From Chrysomallon squamiferum (lineage: Eukaryota; Mollusca; Gastropoda; Neomphalida; Peltospiridae), in the NCBI GenBank assembly GCA_012295275.1, contig CM022670.1, forward strand, positions 21,511,146 to 21,575,145: a stretch of DNA of 64,000 nt, written 5' to 3'. Shown here piece by piece: positions 26,001-35,733 of the stretch. The position numbers and the translations under genes were made by a program. The notes under the pieces are model-generated. The model searched no databases. It saw only the letters and a program-made list of their open reading frames with translations, and was not told the DNA's origin. How positions within the stretch are numbered: position 1 is the first letter of the stretch; each line of letters begins with the position of its first letter.

Positions 26001-29000
26001 TTATATTCTGGTCACTCAATCCAAATTCTAAAAAATAGTTTTATTTAACTTAATGTATTCCAACTGACAAGATATGTTTCACTAGAGTGTTCAAATCCAT
26101 GTACATATAAGGATTCACATTTAAATAGACTTACAAGTCTTTATATCTGTATGTTCAAATTGGCTTGTATTTAATATACAGAATAATATACTATAGTCAA
26201 ACTAACTTACACGTAAGGTTTTACATTAGTGTGTTCAAACTGATGGGTTTTCAATTGATGATGTTTATGAAAGGTCTTCATACATCCTTCAAATGAACAC
26301 TGGAATGAAAACGAATTTAATAAAACATTCTACAAACCAAAGTTTTACATCTTTAACTTCAAAGTGATCTACATGTAATGTATTATAACTATGATTACAA
26401 TTACATCAACTGTGGACAATTGGCTGCTATGGAAAACTGCTCAACAGTGTACAGACATGAATGATAAATGTATTAACTGAATTCATAGCTTTCATTTTTT
26501 TTTTTTTTTTTTTTTTTTTTTTCATTTTAAATCAACATTTATTTCTCAGGTGTTTATTTTATTTTTCACTTCATATTTTAAGCTAATTTGGTTACCTTGT
26601 AAGACTTCTTTGTGTGAACTTGTTTCAGGTGTTTCTTCAAGTTGTGAGCTAGAGTAAAAACCTGTCCACATCCTTCATAGGTACAACTGTTTAAAACAAG
26701 TGGTGATTTACTGCACACATTTTAGATGTTTGTATGCAGAAATATTTTTTACCTATCTATCTGTCTACACATACACACAAATCGGTGTGTTATATGTATA
26801 TGTATCAAATGTTTTTCACAATTTGCAAACAAGTATCATATTATAACCAAAAACAAATGGTAGTATTTAAAGTGAACCTTTAATATATATAAGATATAAG
26901 GTATGCATTTCGAGATTATGTTTTATTTTTACCATCCAATCTTATTAATAAAATTTAACAAAAATGCAGTTTAAAAAATATCTGGTTATCAACAGTTTTT
27001 TCTAATCATGATGAGATTGAGTGCAAAATGGATCAGTTTGTTCTAAAGTGTCAGAAAATAAACCTGTTGTGTTGACATGTATTTAATCAGTTGATTCAGT
27101 GTCCTTCTTATTCTGTCATAATTCTTTATCACATATTTAAAATCAAAATTACTGTTCATTTCTTTTTAATTTTTTACAATTTATTTTTTAATACACTACT
27201 CGGTGTAATACAATCATACAATGTAAAGCAACCAAAAAAACCTGAGTTCAGAGAGCATAAATAAAATCTTGAAACTGTTGAAGAATTAAAGACATACTTA
27301 AACTTCTGAGGTGTTTTGACATCATCGGTTCTGGGGTGTGATACGTGAATATGACGGCGAAGGTGAGCAGCTCTAGCATAAGATTTGGTACATCCTGGTT
27401 CTGTGCACACAAATGGCCGCTGGGGAAAGAAACCAAAACAATATAATTAAACATTATTTTAACTGAAAAAAAATATATAATAAAATAAACCTGAGTCTTT
27501 CTCGTCTGGAGAAAAGGAATTATTACAGTAGTACTATGTTCCCATCTTTTGTCGTCGATATACATTAATATAATAATAGTTCACTGTGACAATTAATTAT
27601 ATCAATAATTACTAAAAATATTAATTTTTAATATTAGTATTAACTTAATTAAGTTATTCACCGCTACAAATCGTCAAATATGAGCAGCTGCTAGTAGGTA
27701 TGTGGATAAATTTTTCAAACCCCACTAATCTGAAAATAAATAAGACAGTTGGGTAGAGCTTGTAAACCATTTTAAAATGATACCAAGATCAAGTGAATAT
27801 GTAAAAAATTAAGGAAGTAGCAGCAATTTTAAACCCCCGGAAAAGCAATTTTTTTCGTCCGATTAAACGCTATATAAGTCATTAGAGGTCTGTGACCAAA
27901 AATAGTAATATTTTAACATTTTCCCATCTATCTTTGTTAATAATCAAGCTTTCTTGATGAAATTTTCAGAGAAGACCAATGCCAATCTCTGCTATCGATT
28001 ATATTTGTAAAAATTAAAAAGAAGTTATTAATTAAGATACCAGCAGCCTAACAAACGTAAGTGGTAAAAGTGCCGATTTTGTCCATTTCCCGCCCCTCCC
28101 AAATCCCTTCTGTAAAATTTAACATGAAAAACAATTACACTCAAATACAGATTAATATGCGCTCTTTTAAATGGTGATGTTGTTTTTGTTATGTGTTAAA
28201 TCAGTAGTTTGTATGAGAGTGTTAAACGTGGTGGGGGTAAGCGAACTTTGTGAACATCCCTAAAGCTAAAGCGGTGTCGCTCTACGAAGCGCTCATCTGA
28301 AGGCGGTGTCGCCTTTGCTCAACACCGACTATTTTTAGCCAGGCTATTTTTAGCACCCAGGAAGGTCAAAGTTCGATATTTCTAACATCGTACATGTCGT
28401 CGCTGTTAATACCAATGGCGTGTAAATTTATAACAAAAGTTATGTCCACAAATGTATATTGCTTGCCTAAAAATAAATTTAAAAAAAAAAAATAAAAAAA
28501 AATAAAATTAAGAAAGAAAGAAAAAAAGAGTAACAAACATATAAAAGAACCTCTGCTATTTAAAATGATTGAAGCTATGTTTTTATTTTTAGTAACTTTT
28601 GGGATGCATAGTTTTCTCCAGTGTTCGGATTTCTAAAGTATATACATTATAATATGAATACGATCAGAAATAAACTAACTTCGTGTTTTGCTTTAAAAAT
28701 TCTTGCGATAAATGGCGAATTAAAAATCATAAACATAACAAACTGTACTACAAAACAGTACAATGAATGTATTCTGTGAATCTAACTACCAGAGGTATTC
28801 ATAGAATATTAAATACGAAACGTACAACTTTTTCTTTTTAATCGTAAAACCATAAACTGATAAATCATAAAGTGTTCAGTTTTAAAACTATTTTTGCTTC
28901 AAATTTTGATTTGCTCCATCAGAGAAAACATTAACAGTGGTCACATGATACATTGATAGGTACCTTTTGTTTGCTGTCAAATCACAGGAAGTACAAACAC

Positions 29001-32000
29001 AAAGCCATGAAAATTCTATTGTCTGCTTCAAATGACACTTATCATACCTGTCTTTAGTGTCATTATTACATACACAATGTATTGCTCCTAATTAAGACCG
29101 GCAATACCTTTCTGGAGTAGACTCCAATTTATTATACGAGTTTATGTATTGCAGAGGATTATAGATAAACATTAATTTGTTTATTTCAGAACGTATTCAT
29201 ATTATAATTATATTCAGTAAAAGTCATAACATATAATAAAACATGCATTATACAAGTTATTAAAAATATAATCAACACAGATTATAGAAATATAATCATT
29301 TAAAATAGCACCAGTTATTTGTAGTTGCACATAAAGTCTTCGGTGACTTGACTAGGTAGGAAACAATGCACGGCGATCTCGCAACGCACGTGCTACAATG
29401 AATAAGCTAAAAATAGGAACATTGAAGAAAAACATACAATGATACAGCCAACAGGTTATTAAAATATAAACAACATGAATTTATCACTATTTTTTTAATC
29501 ATAAAACCATAAATTGATCAAACTTAGGTTATTTTTGCATCAAGTGCTGATTTGCTCCATCAGAGAAAACATCAGCGATGGTCACGTGATACATTGATAG
29601 GTATCTTTTGTTTGCTGTCAAAGCACAGGAAGTACGAACACAAAGCCAAGAAAATTATTTTGTCTGCTTCAAATGACAGTTACAATACCTGTGTCTTTAA
29701 TTGTCATGATTACATACACATTGTATTGCTCCTAATAAAGACCAGCAACACCTTTCTGGAGTCGACTCCAAGGATTATACGAGTTTATGTATTGCAGAGG
29801 ATTATAGTTAACATCAAATGCTAGTAATCGGCAAAACAATATTAATTCGTTTATTTCAGAACGAATACATATTATATTTAGTAAAAGTCACAACATCCAA
29901 TAAAACATGCATCCTACAAGCTATTAAAAATATAATCAACATAGAAATATAATCATTTTCAACAGCACCAGATCTTTCTAGCACATTTTAAAATTAAAAC
30001 GCAAGCAGACATGTATACACAATATTTTATTAAAAATGATATTTGAAATATTAGACAAATTGACCTTTCTAACTGTACATAAAATCTACTAAAATTCAAA
30101 ATTAAATATTATTTTTCTTTTGCTGTGCTCTCACATCTCGGATTGCAATGTGTGTAGACCTTTGAAGCTGTAGCTGTTTTAGGAGTTAAGGAGTTATTTA
30201 ATAACTTGCATGAAAGGCATTTTTTGGTTTGTCTGGTTTTCATGGGTGGTTTTGTCAATATTGGAATAGCAGGTTCCTCTGAATCTTCTCCACAGAGTGA
30301 ACTGCTATCCAATAGATTGTGTGGTTCTGGGGAAGCAGTAACGTATTGTGGGTTGCAACTCGGACCAGGTTGGGGCTCATCTTGTTTTCGGGGTACATCC
30401 TCAAGATTACAGCTTTCCGTCAATAAAAAATTTTCTGAACATAAACACATAAATTTGGTAAATTGTACAGCATAAGCCAGATTTCGAAACTTATCGAACT
30501 GGTACACAACTTTCTTCACTTCAAGCGAAAGTCTCAACACAGGGGTAGGAGTTAGTGAAAAATGACTACATAATTCACTAACTGTTGTTGCTCGACTGTT
30601 ACCACAGCTAGTGTAAATATAAAGCACGTGTCCTTTCAAAAACTCATCTGTTGCAGGAACTGTGGAATACTTTTCTTGAAGATGCTGTCTACCTAAGCTT
30701 GGTTGGTTACATCTAATTAGGCACTGTCTCTTGTTACTCAAAGGCATCTTTTGGTTATTCACTGAAAAAAACAAGAAAAGAGCTGAGAAGACAACTGAAA
30801 TAAGTTTTAAAAAGTTGAAATTATGAAAGACAATATTACCAAAATGAAACATCAACTGTGGGTCAAACCAAACACTGAAAAAAACCCACACCATTATATG
30901 AAAAGAAATGCAAAATTTGAATGACCAATACAAATTAAATCCACACAGAATACAATAGCAAGTGCTTATTTGATTTGGTGTTTAGAAACTATAATTGTTT
31001 GGTCAATTTTATGATTTTAAAATCCTAAAACATCTTTAGATTTGAGACAATTATGGATGAAAATACCAATATATTGTTAGGAACATATTTGTCCATCATT
31101 CTTATGTAAGATAATTTAAGAAGAATAAGTATTAAGTCAGCATAATCCATTCTCAAACGTAAGTCCTTATACAGGAAGTTTGGTCTGCCATGACACTTTC
31201 ACTTCAGCAATCTAACGTCGAAATAACCATGCTTGACGAGATAAAGATTAGAGTTACTAGTTAGCATGCTTGCAGCTGCTTGACAAAATTTCAAAGACAA
31301 TTAGATAAAAAACTACTTTTCATTCGTCTCATGTAACCGGTTTTAGTGACTGTAGCATGTTGAACATTCGTAATTTTGAAGAAAAAAACTGAAACTCAAA
31401 CTGGCGATATAACGCCAACAAACCATATTTCACGAGGTAAAAATTACAATTAAGAGCCTCGAAGCTGCTTCATAAAATTTCAAAGATAATAAAACTAATT
31501 ATTATGTCCAGCTACTTTTCATTCGTGTCACATAACCGGTTTTAGTTATTGTAGCATGTTGAAAATTCCGTAAAAGTTTCAAGATGGCAATCGAAAACCG
31601 AAATTACACAGACTATATTTCACGAGGCGATCATAACAATTGAAAGCAACCATAACTTTTGATAAAATTGTAAAGACAGTAAGATAAAAAACTAATTATT
31701 ATGTCCAGCTACTTTTCGTTCGTGTCCAGTAACCGGTTATTGTAGCATGTTGAAAATTCCGTAAAAGTTTCAAGATGGTGACCGAACACCAAAATGACCA
31801 ACAGACCATTTTTCACGAGGCGATCATAACTGTTGAATGCGTCCAAGCATTTTGATAAAATTTTAAAGACAATAATATAAAAAACTAATTATTATGTCCA
31901 GCTACTTTTCATTCGTGTCACGTAACCGGTTTTAGTTATTGTAGCATGTTGAACATTCTGTAAAAGTGTCACGATGGCGATCGAACACCGAAATGACCAA

Positions 32001-32747
32001 AATACCATATTTCACGAGGCAATCATAACAATTTAAAAAAAACATAACTTTTGATTAAATTTTAAAGACAATAAGATAAAAAACTAAAGTTAATGTCTAC
32101 TTACCTTTCGTTCGTGTCCAGTAGCTGGTTTTAGTGGTTCAAGCGTGTTGAAAATTCGTAATTTTCTAAAAGGCAGCGTAGGCACAGAAAAACTCAACGG
32201 AATCAAACTATTCGAAATCGTGAGCATTTATCAATATCCCGTCTGAGTTTGTATGCAGAAATCCCAAGGAAAGAATATAACACGATCCAATGAAAAGCGA
32301 ACAAACGGTGCCCCCCCTCATGCAAAACACGATTTCTGTGGAACAGCTAATTGGTAAGAAACCGCAGCCGCTAATCGCGAGTATCTGCACATACCTACTG
32401 CTAGGTATGTGGATACATTTTTCAAACCCCACTAATCTGAAAATAAATAAGACAGTTGGGTAGAGTTTGTAAACCACTTTAAAATGATACCAAGATCAAG
32501 TGAATATGTAAAAAATTAAGGAAGTAGCAGCAATTTTAAACCCCCTGAACTGCCAGTGCCATTGTGATGATTGTCAATTTAAATACTTTCTTAAACATAC
32601 ACATCAAAGTTATTCTTCACCTCATGACCATACCTCACCAGTGTGAATTCTAAAATGCTCTTGTAATCTGCTTTGTTTTTTGTATGTCTTGGAACAATTA
32701 GAAAACGAACAAATATAAACTGTCCCTACACGCGTTTTCGCTGCCAT
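23072..32747 (-). CDS. GTF3A: transcription factor IIIA (nine C2H2 zinc fingers)
   Basis: TFIIIA binds the internal control region of 5S rRNA genes to recruit TFIIIC/TFIIIB and RNA polymerase III, and binds 5S rRNA itself. Nine coding exons (all -): 32634-32747, 27298-27419, 26596-26686, 26211-26299, 25765-25838, 25375-25461, 24616-24839, 24039-24092, 23072-23734. All junctions are GT-AG and the phases close, giving 505 residues. Nine fingers follow one another, the hallmark of TFIIIA: finger 1 (YICSFSNCSKTY...HFRIHTGE) in exon 1; fingers 2-6 in exons 2-6; 7, 8 and most of 9 in exon 7. The C-terminal exon begins KRKKKS and is a long acidic, polar tail (about 220 residues) without obvious domain, longer than the vertebrate tail (human protein about 365 residues). 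The ATG is chosen just before finger 1; an out-of-frame upstream ATG overlaps it. Intron 1 (~5.2 kb) contains a transposon. Confidence 0.93.
26496..26522. repeat. poly(T) tract in GTF3A intron 3
   Basis: Homopolymer T of about 25 bases on the plus strand, between GTF3A exons 3 and 4. Confidence 0.85.
27693..27838 (+). repeat. direct repeat, left copy (element left end)
   Basis: About 146 bases from TAGGTATGTGGATAAATTT to TTTTAAACCCCC, matched with only a few differences at 32401-32545. Confidence 0.92.
28270..28313. other. pair of compensating mini-hairpins
   Basis: AGCGGTGTCGCT (28270-28281) and GGCGGTGTCGCC (28302-28313) share the loop GTGT, and the outer base pair changes from A-T to G-C with pairing kept. 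They lie inside the intronic element, in a locally GC-richer patch. Confidence 0.5.
28835..29325 (+). repeat. segmental tandem duplication, copy 1
   Basis: Matches 29495-29985 with scattered substitutions and small indels (shared words include TTTGCTCCATCAGAGAAAAC, CTGACAGCAAACAAAAG on the other strand, and GAGTTTATGTATTGCAGAGG). The offset is about 640-660 bases. Confidence 0.9.
29495..29985 (+). repeat. segmental tandem duplication, copy 2
   Basis: Second copy of the 28835-29325 unit. It contains a short extra segment near 29815-29845 (CATCAAATGCTAGTAATCGG) absent from copy 1, and no long open frame shared by both copies. Confidence 0.9.
30026..30031 (-). terminator. polyadenylation signal after the nested gene
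   Basis: AATAAA on the minus strand about 80 bases after the stop codon at 30109. Confidence 0.5.
30109..30747 (-). CDS. unrecognised 212-residue protein encoded inside the GTF3A-intron element
   Basis: I do not recognise this protein. Seen: an open frame of 212 codons beginning MPLSNKRQ, directly preceded on the minus strand by a strong acceptor (TTTTTTCAG followed by 14 bases to the ATG), so the 5' UTR is apparently spliced; AATAAA follows about 80 bases after the stop. Residues 1-110 look globular (VSELCSHFSLTPTPVLRLSL, VVYQFDKFRNLAYAVQFTKF). The middle is Pro/Ser/acid-rich with a PQPGPS stretch, and the C-terminus carries CLSCK and CNPRCE cysteines that might bind metal. It is complex sequence in an AT-rich, repeat-laden setting, which argues for selection at some time. 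It lies antisense-free within GTF3A intron 1 on the same strand. An accessory transposon protein or a captured host gene are both possible. Confidence 0.6.
   Translation of the reverse strand: MPLSNKRQCLIRCNQPSLGRQHLQEKYSTVPATDEFLKGHVLYIYTSCGNSRATTVSELCSHFSLTPTPVLRLSLEVKKVVYQFDKFRNLAYAVQFTKFMCLCSENFLLTESCNLEDVPRKQDEPQPGPSCNPQYVTASPEPHNLLDSSSLCGEDSEEPAIPILTKPPMKTRQTKKCLSCKLLNNSLTPKTATASKVYTHCNPRCESTAKEK
31195..32165. repeat. subterminal tandem array, ~195-bp unit, 5 copies
   Basis: Diverged repeats spaced 193-199 bases, marked by the palindrome AACCGGTT at 31335, 31534, 31731 and 31924, with a mutated copy (AGCTGGTT) at 32123. Each is followed by TGTAGCATGTTGAA or a close variant and preceded by TTTTCATTCGTGTC-like sequence. 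The array lies between the 212-residue gene and the right end of the element. Confidence 0.9.
32401..32545 (+). repeat. direct repeat, right copy (remnant of an older element copy)
   Basis: Nearly identical to 27693-27838. It starts within the CTGCTAG duplication at the element's right border and ends at AAACCCCC before unrelated intron sequence, so it looks like a truncated left end of an older copy at which the 4.7-kb copy inserted. Confidence 0.85.
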
Positions 32748-32755
32748 CGTGCCAT
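32726..32755 (-). other. upstream ORF overlapping the GTF3A start codon
   Basis: An ATG eight bases upstream of the GTF3A start is in another frame and runs for nine codons to a TAG within the finger 1 exon. Whether it is in the mRNA depends on the transcription start, which is not known. Confidence 0.45.
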
Positions 32756-32964
32756 CTTTTTCAAGGGAAGTAATTGCAAAAGCTCTTCAATTTCCATACA
32801 GCTTTTCCTTATTCCTAAATTCCTCCTTTTGTACGAATTCCTATTTAGAAGAATAGAAAAAGCACCCCCCCACCAAGAACATTATTTGTAAATAAATGAT
32901 CTATTATTATTATTTTTTCACTGTTACATATCAGATATATAATCTCGCTATAGCTGTTTGCCTC

Positions 32965-32969
<5 letters not shown>

Positions 32970-33060
<91 letters not shown>
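32970..33060. repeat. (CT)n microsatellite near the GTF3A promoter
   Basis: Pure CT run of about 45 units, ending in CGCTCGCTCGCT, about 220 bases upstream of the GTF3A start codon. Confidence 0.95.
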
Positions 33061-33063
<3 letters not shown>

Positions 33064-33430
33064 CGCTCGCTCTCACACATACACACACGCACAAATAAAA
33101 CTGATATAATAGTGTTGAGGGATCGATCAAATATTATCATTCTATTTCGCTTCACTTCGAATTTTTTCACTTGAGCTTTTCTATTTTTTAAATATCTTTT
33201 TATTATATTAAAACAACAACAAAAATGTAAATAAATATATAAATAATAAAAATAACGAATAAACCACCCCCCCAAAAAAAGATAAAATACAGGGGATAAA
33301 AAGAAGAAGAAGAAGAAGAAAAAAAAAAAAGAAATAAAAATAAGGGGATAAGAAAAAAAAAAATGAATATATAAAATTATATATTATTAAAAAATCCTAT
33401 AGCAACAGTCATATCTACAACATCAACAGC

Positions 33431-33631
33431 ATGACGTCCATGAAAAATAACATGCCTTCAAAATGCCATAGCGCAATGTCTGCAATGAAAAATGACGACA
33501 TGAAAAACAGAAGTCGGGGAGACGTGAATTACATATTAAAACAATGGCAACAAACTGACATGGCTAGTTTTTTGACATATCTTTCACAAGAATGTCGCCA
33601 CTATGTAATCAACACTATAGCAGCCGTATAA
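33431..33631 (+). CDS. candidate small ORF, 66 residues, unrecognised
   Basis: An open frame in non-repetitive sequence between low-complexity stretches. Its N-terminal half is Met/Lys/Asn-rich (MTSMKNNMPSKCHSAMSAMK). The C-terminal half has a balanced composition (NYILKQWQQTDMASFLTYLS) with a hydrophobic periodicity that could form a helix. An AATAAA overlaps the region right after the stop. No signal peptide, no family recognised, no splice evidence; it may be chance or the remnant of a larger gene. Confidence 0.25.
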   Translation: MTSMKNNMPSKCHSAMSAMKNDDMKNRSRGDVNYILKQWQQTDMASFLTYLSQECRHYVINTIAAV

Positions 33632-33960
33632 ATAAAATGGACTTCGGAACGTTAATAAAACTGTTTTTAATATACCGTCAGATAATATTTTGTCAATAGT
33701 TGGTACCAGCAGTAGATAACTCAACACTAAAAGGGTGCAGTTCAGACTTTAATCTCATAAGCTGTCGCGTTTAGGAAATTACTGATAAAAAAATATTTGT
33801 AAAAGTATGATTTATTTCCCTTGTCTGTTACTCATGCGTCGCTCTTTGAAGGATTAGGCGACATTTTTATGAGCTAAAAACAGATTCTGACGTTACAAAG
33901 AAAACTTAATAGTCAAATGAAAGTCCGAGCTTAATATATTATTTATCCGTGTCAGTAATG

Positions 33961-33967
33961 TATAAAA
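33961..33967 (+). promoter_or_regulatory. possible TATA box of the LRR-Ig gene
   Basis: TATAAAA about 340 bases upstream of the LRR-Ig start codon. In AT-rich DNA such a match is weak evidence. Confidence 0.25.
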
Positions 33968-34305
33968 TGCGCATTAAATGTGACAGATTATAAATCAGAA
34001 ATAAAATGTTAAGAATATGTAAATAATATATATATATATAAGCTGAAGATTAGAAATACATTTTTATTCTTGGTCCAGCATTACCATTATAAACCTAAAA
34101 CGGAAGAGAAATTTGGGACAAAACGTTCAAATACTTTGAACATTAAATAATGAAATTTCTAGGATTAATTTATACTGTTTAACTGGATTACAACCAACAC
34201 AGATTTAACCGATTAACAAGAAATAACAAGTAAATAAGAACAATAACCAGATAATGTGTACGACTTTGAAGACACCTACCAATCTGTGGAATATTTTATA
34301 GAAAT

Positions 34306-35733
34306 GTGATATTAGTGAAGATGGAAGTTTATACGAAATGTATTATACTATTATTTTTCTGTGATACATGCTGCAGAACATTAAGCTGCCCGTCTGGATG
34401 TACGTGTAATAATGTTACTCCTGGACGAGTTATTTGCAGGTCTGGCATTAGGGGATTTCCGCTGGGCTTAGACATCGGCACTGCGGCAATAGTACTAATA
34501 GGCAAACCACGTTCTCCGAATTCAATCAGTCACTTAGGACGCACGGACATCTCACAGTTTACAAAACTTATAGAAATATATATTACGTTCAGCGGTCTTA
34601 CCAATGTGGAGGACAAGACTTTCGAAAATGCGGCTAAACTAAGAAGAATAAATCTGAAATACAACGCAATTTCGAAAATCTCCAGATTAACTTTTTATGG
34701 TTTGGCACAGCTCGAGGAGTTGGATTTGACAGGAAACAGAGGCTGCGTTATAGAAACAGGCTCATTCTCTTCACTGACATCATTGTTACATCTCTTCTTA
34801 GCCGACATGAAGTTAACGTATTTGAAAAAGGGAATATTTTTGGGCCTTTCTTCTCTACTGACCCTGGATCTTCATGGAAACGCTTTAACAGAAATAAGTG
34901 CTGATCTGTTTATTAGTACAACAAGTTTAACGAGCTTGGATCTGTCTTCAAATAGACTTATAAAACTGTCTAAATCTTTTGCAGTTCTTCTCAATAACAC
35001 ACACGCCAATTTAGAAGACAATCCCTGGCACTGCAATTGTGAAATACAGTGGATAAAAACAGTGTTTGCCTACAGTCTGAATCACTTTCCTGCCAGTGGA
35101 GACCCCGTTGTCTGTTACACACCAAAGAATCTGAGATACTCAACTCTTGTTCGGGTGCCAAATGACAAAATGAAATGTCATCCGCCGACAATCAATCATT
35201 GTGATGGACCATTTAAAGTCGGTTTCAGAAAACAGCTTAAAATCACGTGTCTAGTTGAAGGTGATCCATTTCCAGACTTCTTCTGGATCAAACCGGACAA
35301 ATCTAAAACGACTCTTGCTCCAACCAACCAGACATCGTCAGCTGAGTATGAAACGTCGCGATCAGTCACCTTTGATCTTAAGGATGCCCTCCTCAAAGAT
35401 GATGGCGTTTGGTCGGTCTCGGCTAAAAATAAATATGGACAAAAATTAAAAACGTTTAGAGTTCACGTTGTTGGTCCGACTACTACGACTACAACAAAAC
35501 CAGTAACATCACCAAAAACAACACGTACTAAACGTATAAAAGAAAAATTAAGTCCTGGATTTTTGGCTGCTGCTGTTGGTTTTGGATTTACAACGCTTGT
35601 GGCATGTTTCATGTGCTTATGCACAGCTAGATACATACGGAAGCGAAATCGAACAACACCGAAAAATAATTCACCGCCTAAAGATGGCCATGTCGACGAT
35701 ATTACGGTAGTAGTTCCTAAGCGAAGAATTTGA
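34306..35733 (+). CDS. LRR-Ig transmembrane receptor, intronless
   Basis: A 475-residue type I membrane protein in one exon. In order: a signal peptide (about residues 1-25; IILLFFCDTCC), a cysteine-bounded LRR N-cap (CPSGCTCNN...VIC), five to six leucine-rich repeats (about 60-235), an LRR C-cap (NPWHCNCEIQWIK with later cysteines), one Ig-like domain (about 300-385), a Thr/Pro-rich stalk, a single TM helix (about 415-440) and a short basic tail. This is the architecture of LRIG/AMIGO/LRIT-like adhesion or recognition receptors; molluscs have many such proteins with proposed immune roles. Oddity: the Ig domain has its first cysteine (C315) and core Trp (W327), but the second canonical cysteine is Val371 (DDGVWSVSAKN). 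A second in-frame Met is at residue 6. AATAAA occurs at 35796. No cytoplasmic signalling domain is seen. Confidence 0.9.
   Translation: MILVKMEVYTKCIILLFFCDTCCRTLSCPSGCTCNNVTPGRVICRSGIRGFPLGLDIGTAAIVLIGKPRSPNSISHLGRTDISQFTKLIEIYITFSGLTNVEDKTFENAAKLRRINLKYNAISKISRLTFYGLAQLEELDLTGNRGCVIETGSFSSLTSLLHLFLADMKLTYLKKGIFLGLSSLLTLDLHGNALTEISADLFISTTSLTSLDLSSNRLIKLSKSFAVLLNNTHANLEDNPWHCNCEIQWIKTVFAYSLNHFPASGDPVVCYTPKNLRYSTLVRVPNDKMKCHPPTINHCDGPFKVGFRKQLKITCLVEGDPFPDFFWIKPDKSKTTLAPTNQTSSAEYETSRSVTFDLKDALLKDDGVWSVSAKNKYGQKLKTFRVHVVGPTTTTTTKPVTSPKTTRTKRIKEKLSPGFLAAAVGFGFTTLVACFMCLCTARYIRKRNRTTPKNNSPPKDGHVDDITVVVPKRRI

Larger units (their letters stand above)
27693..32399. mobile_element. ~4.7-kb DNA-transposon-like insertion in GTF3A intron 1
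   Basis: Left terminus TAGGTATGTG (from 27695) and right terminus CACATACCTA (ending about 32398) are exact inverted repeats, extendable by one base with a shorter duplication. CTGCTAG immediately precedes the left end and follows the right end, giving an apparent 7-bp target-site duplication (5 bp, TGCTA, if the TIR is taken as GTAGGTATGTG). Internally there are a ~490-bp tandem segmental duplication, a gene for a 212-residue protein (-) and a 5-copy ~195-bp array near the right end. No recognisable transposase is seen, so the element is either non-autonomous or of an unfamiliar type. Boundaries are inferred from the repeats and may be off by a few bases. Confidence 0.6.

Noticed and set aside
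25840-27300. 5S-rRNA-like structured exon in TFIIIA introns, as known in land plants
   Set aside because: No sequence resembling 5S rRNA is seen in the introns between the finger exons.
27693-32545. Interpretation of the 146-bp direct repeats as LTRs of a retrotransposon
   Set aside because: They lack TG...CA ends, primer binding site, polypurine tract and gag/pol sequences; inverted ends plus flanking duplication fit a DNA transposon better.
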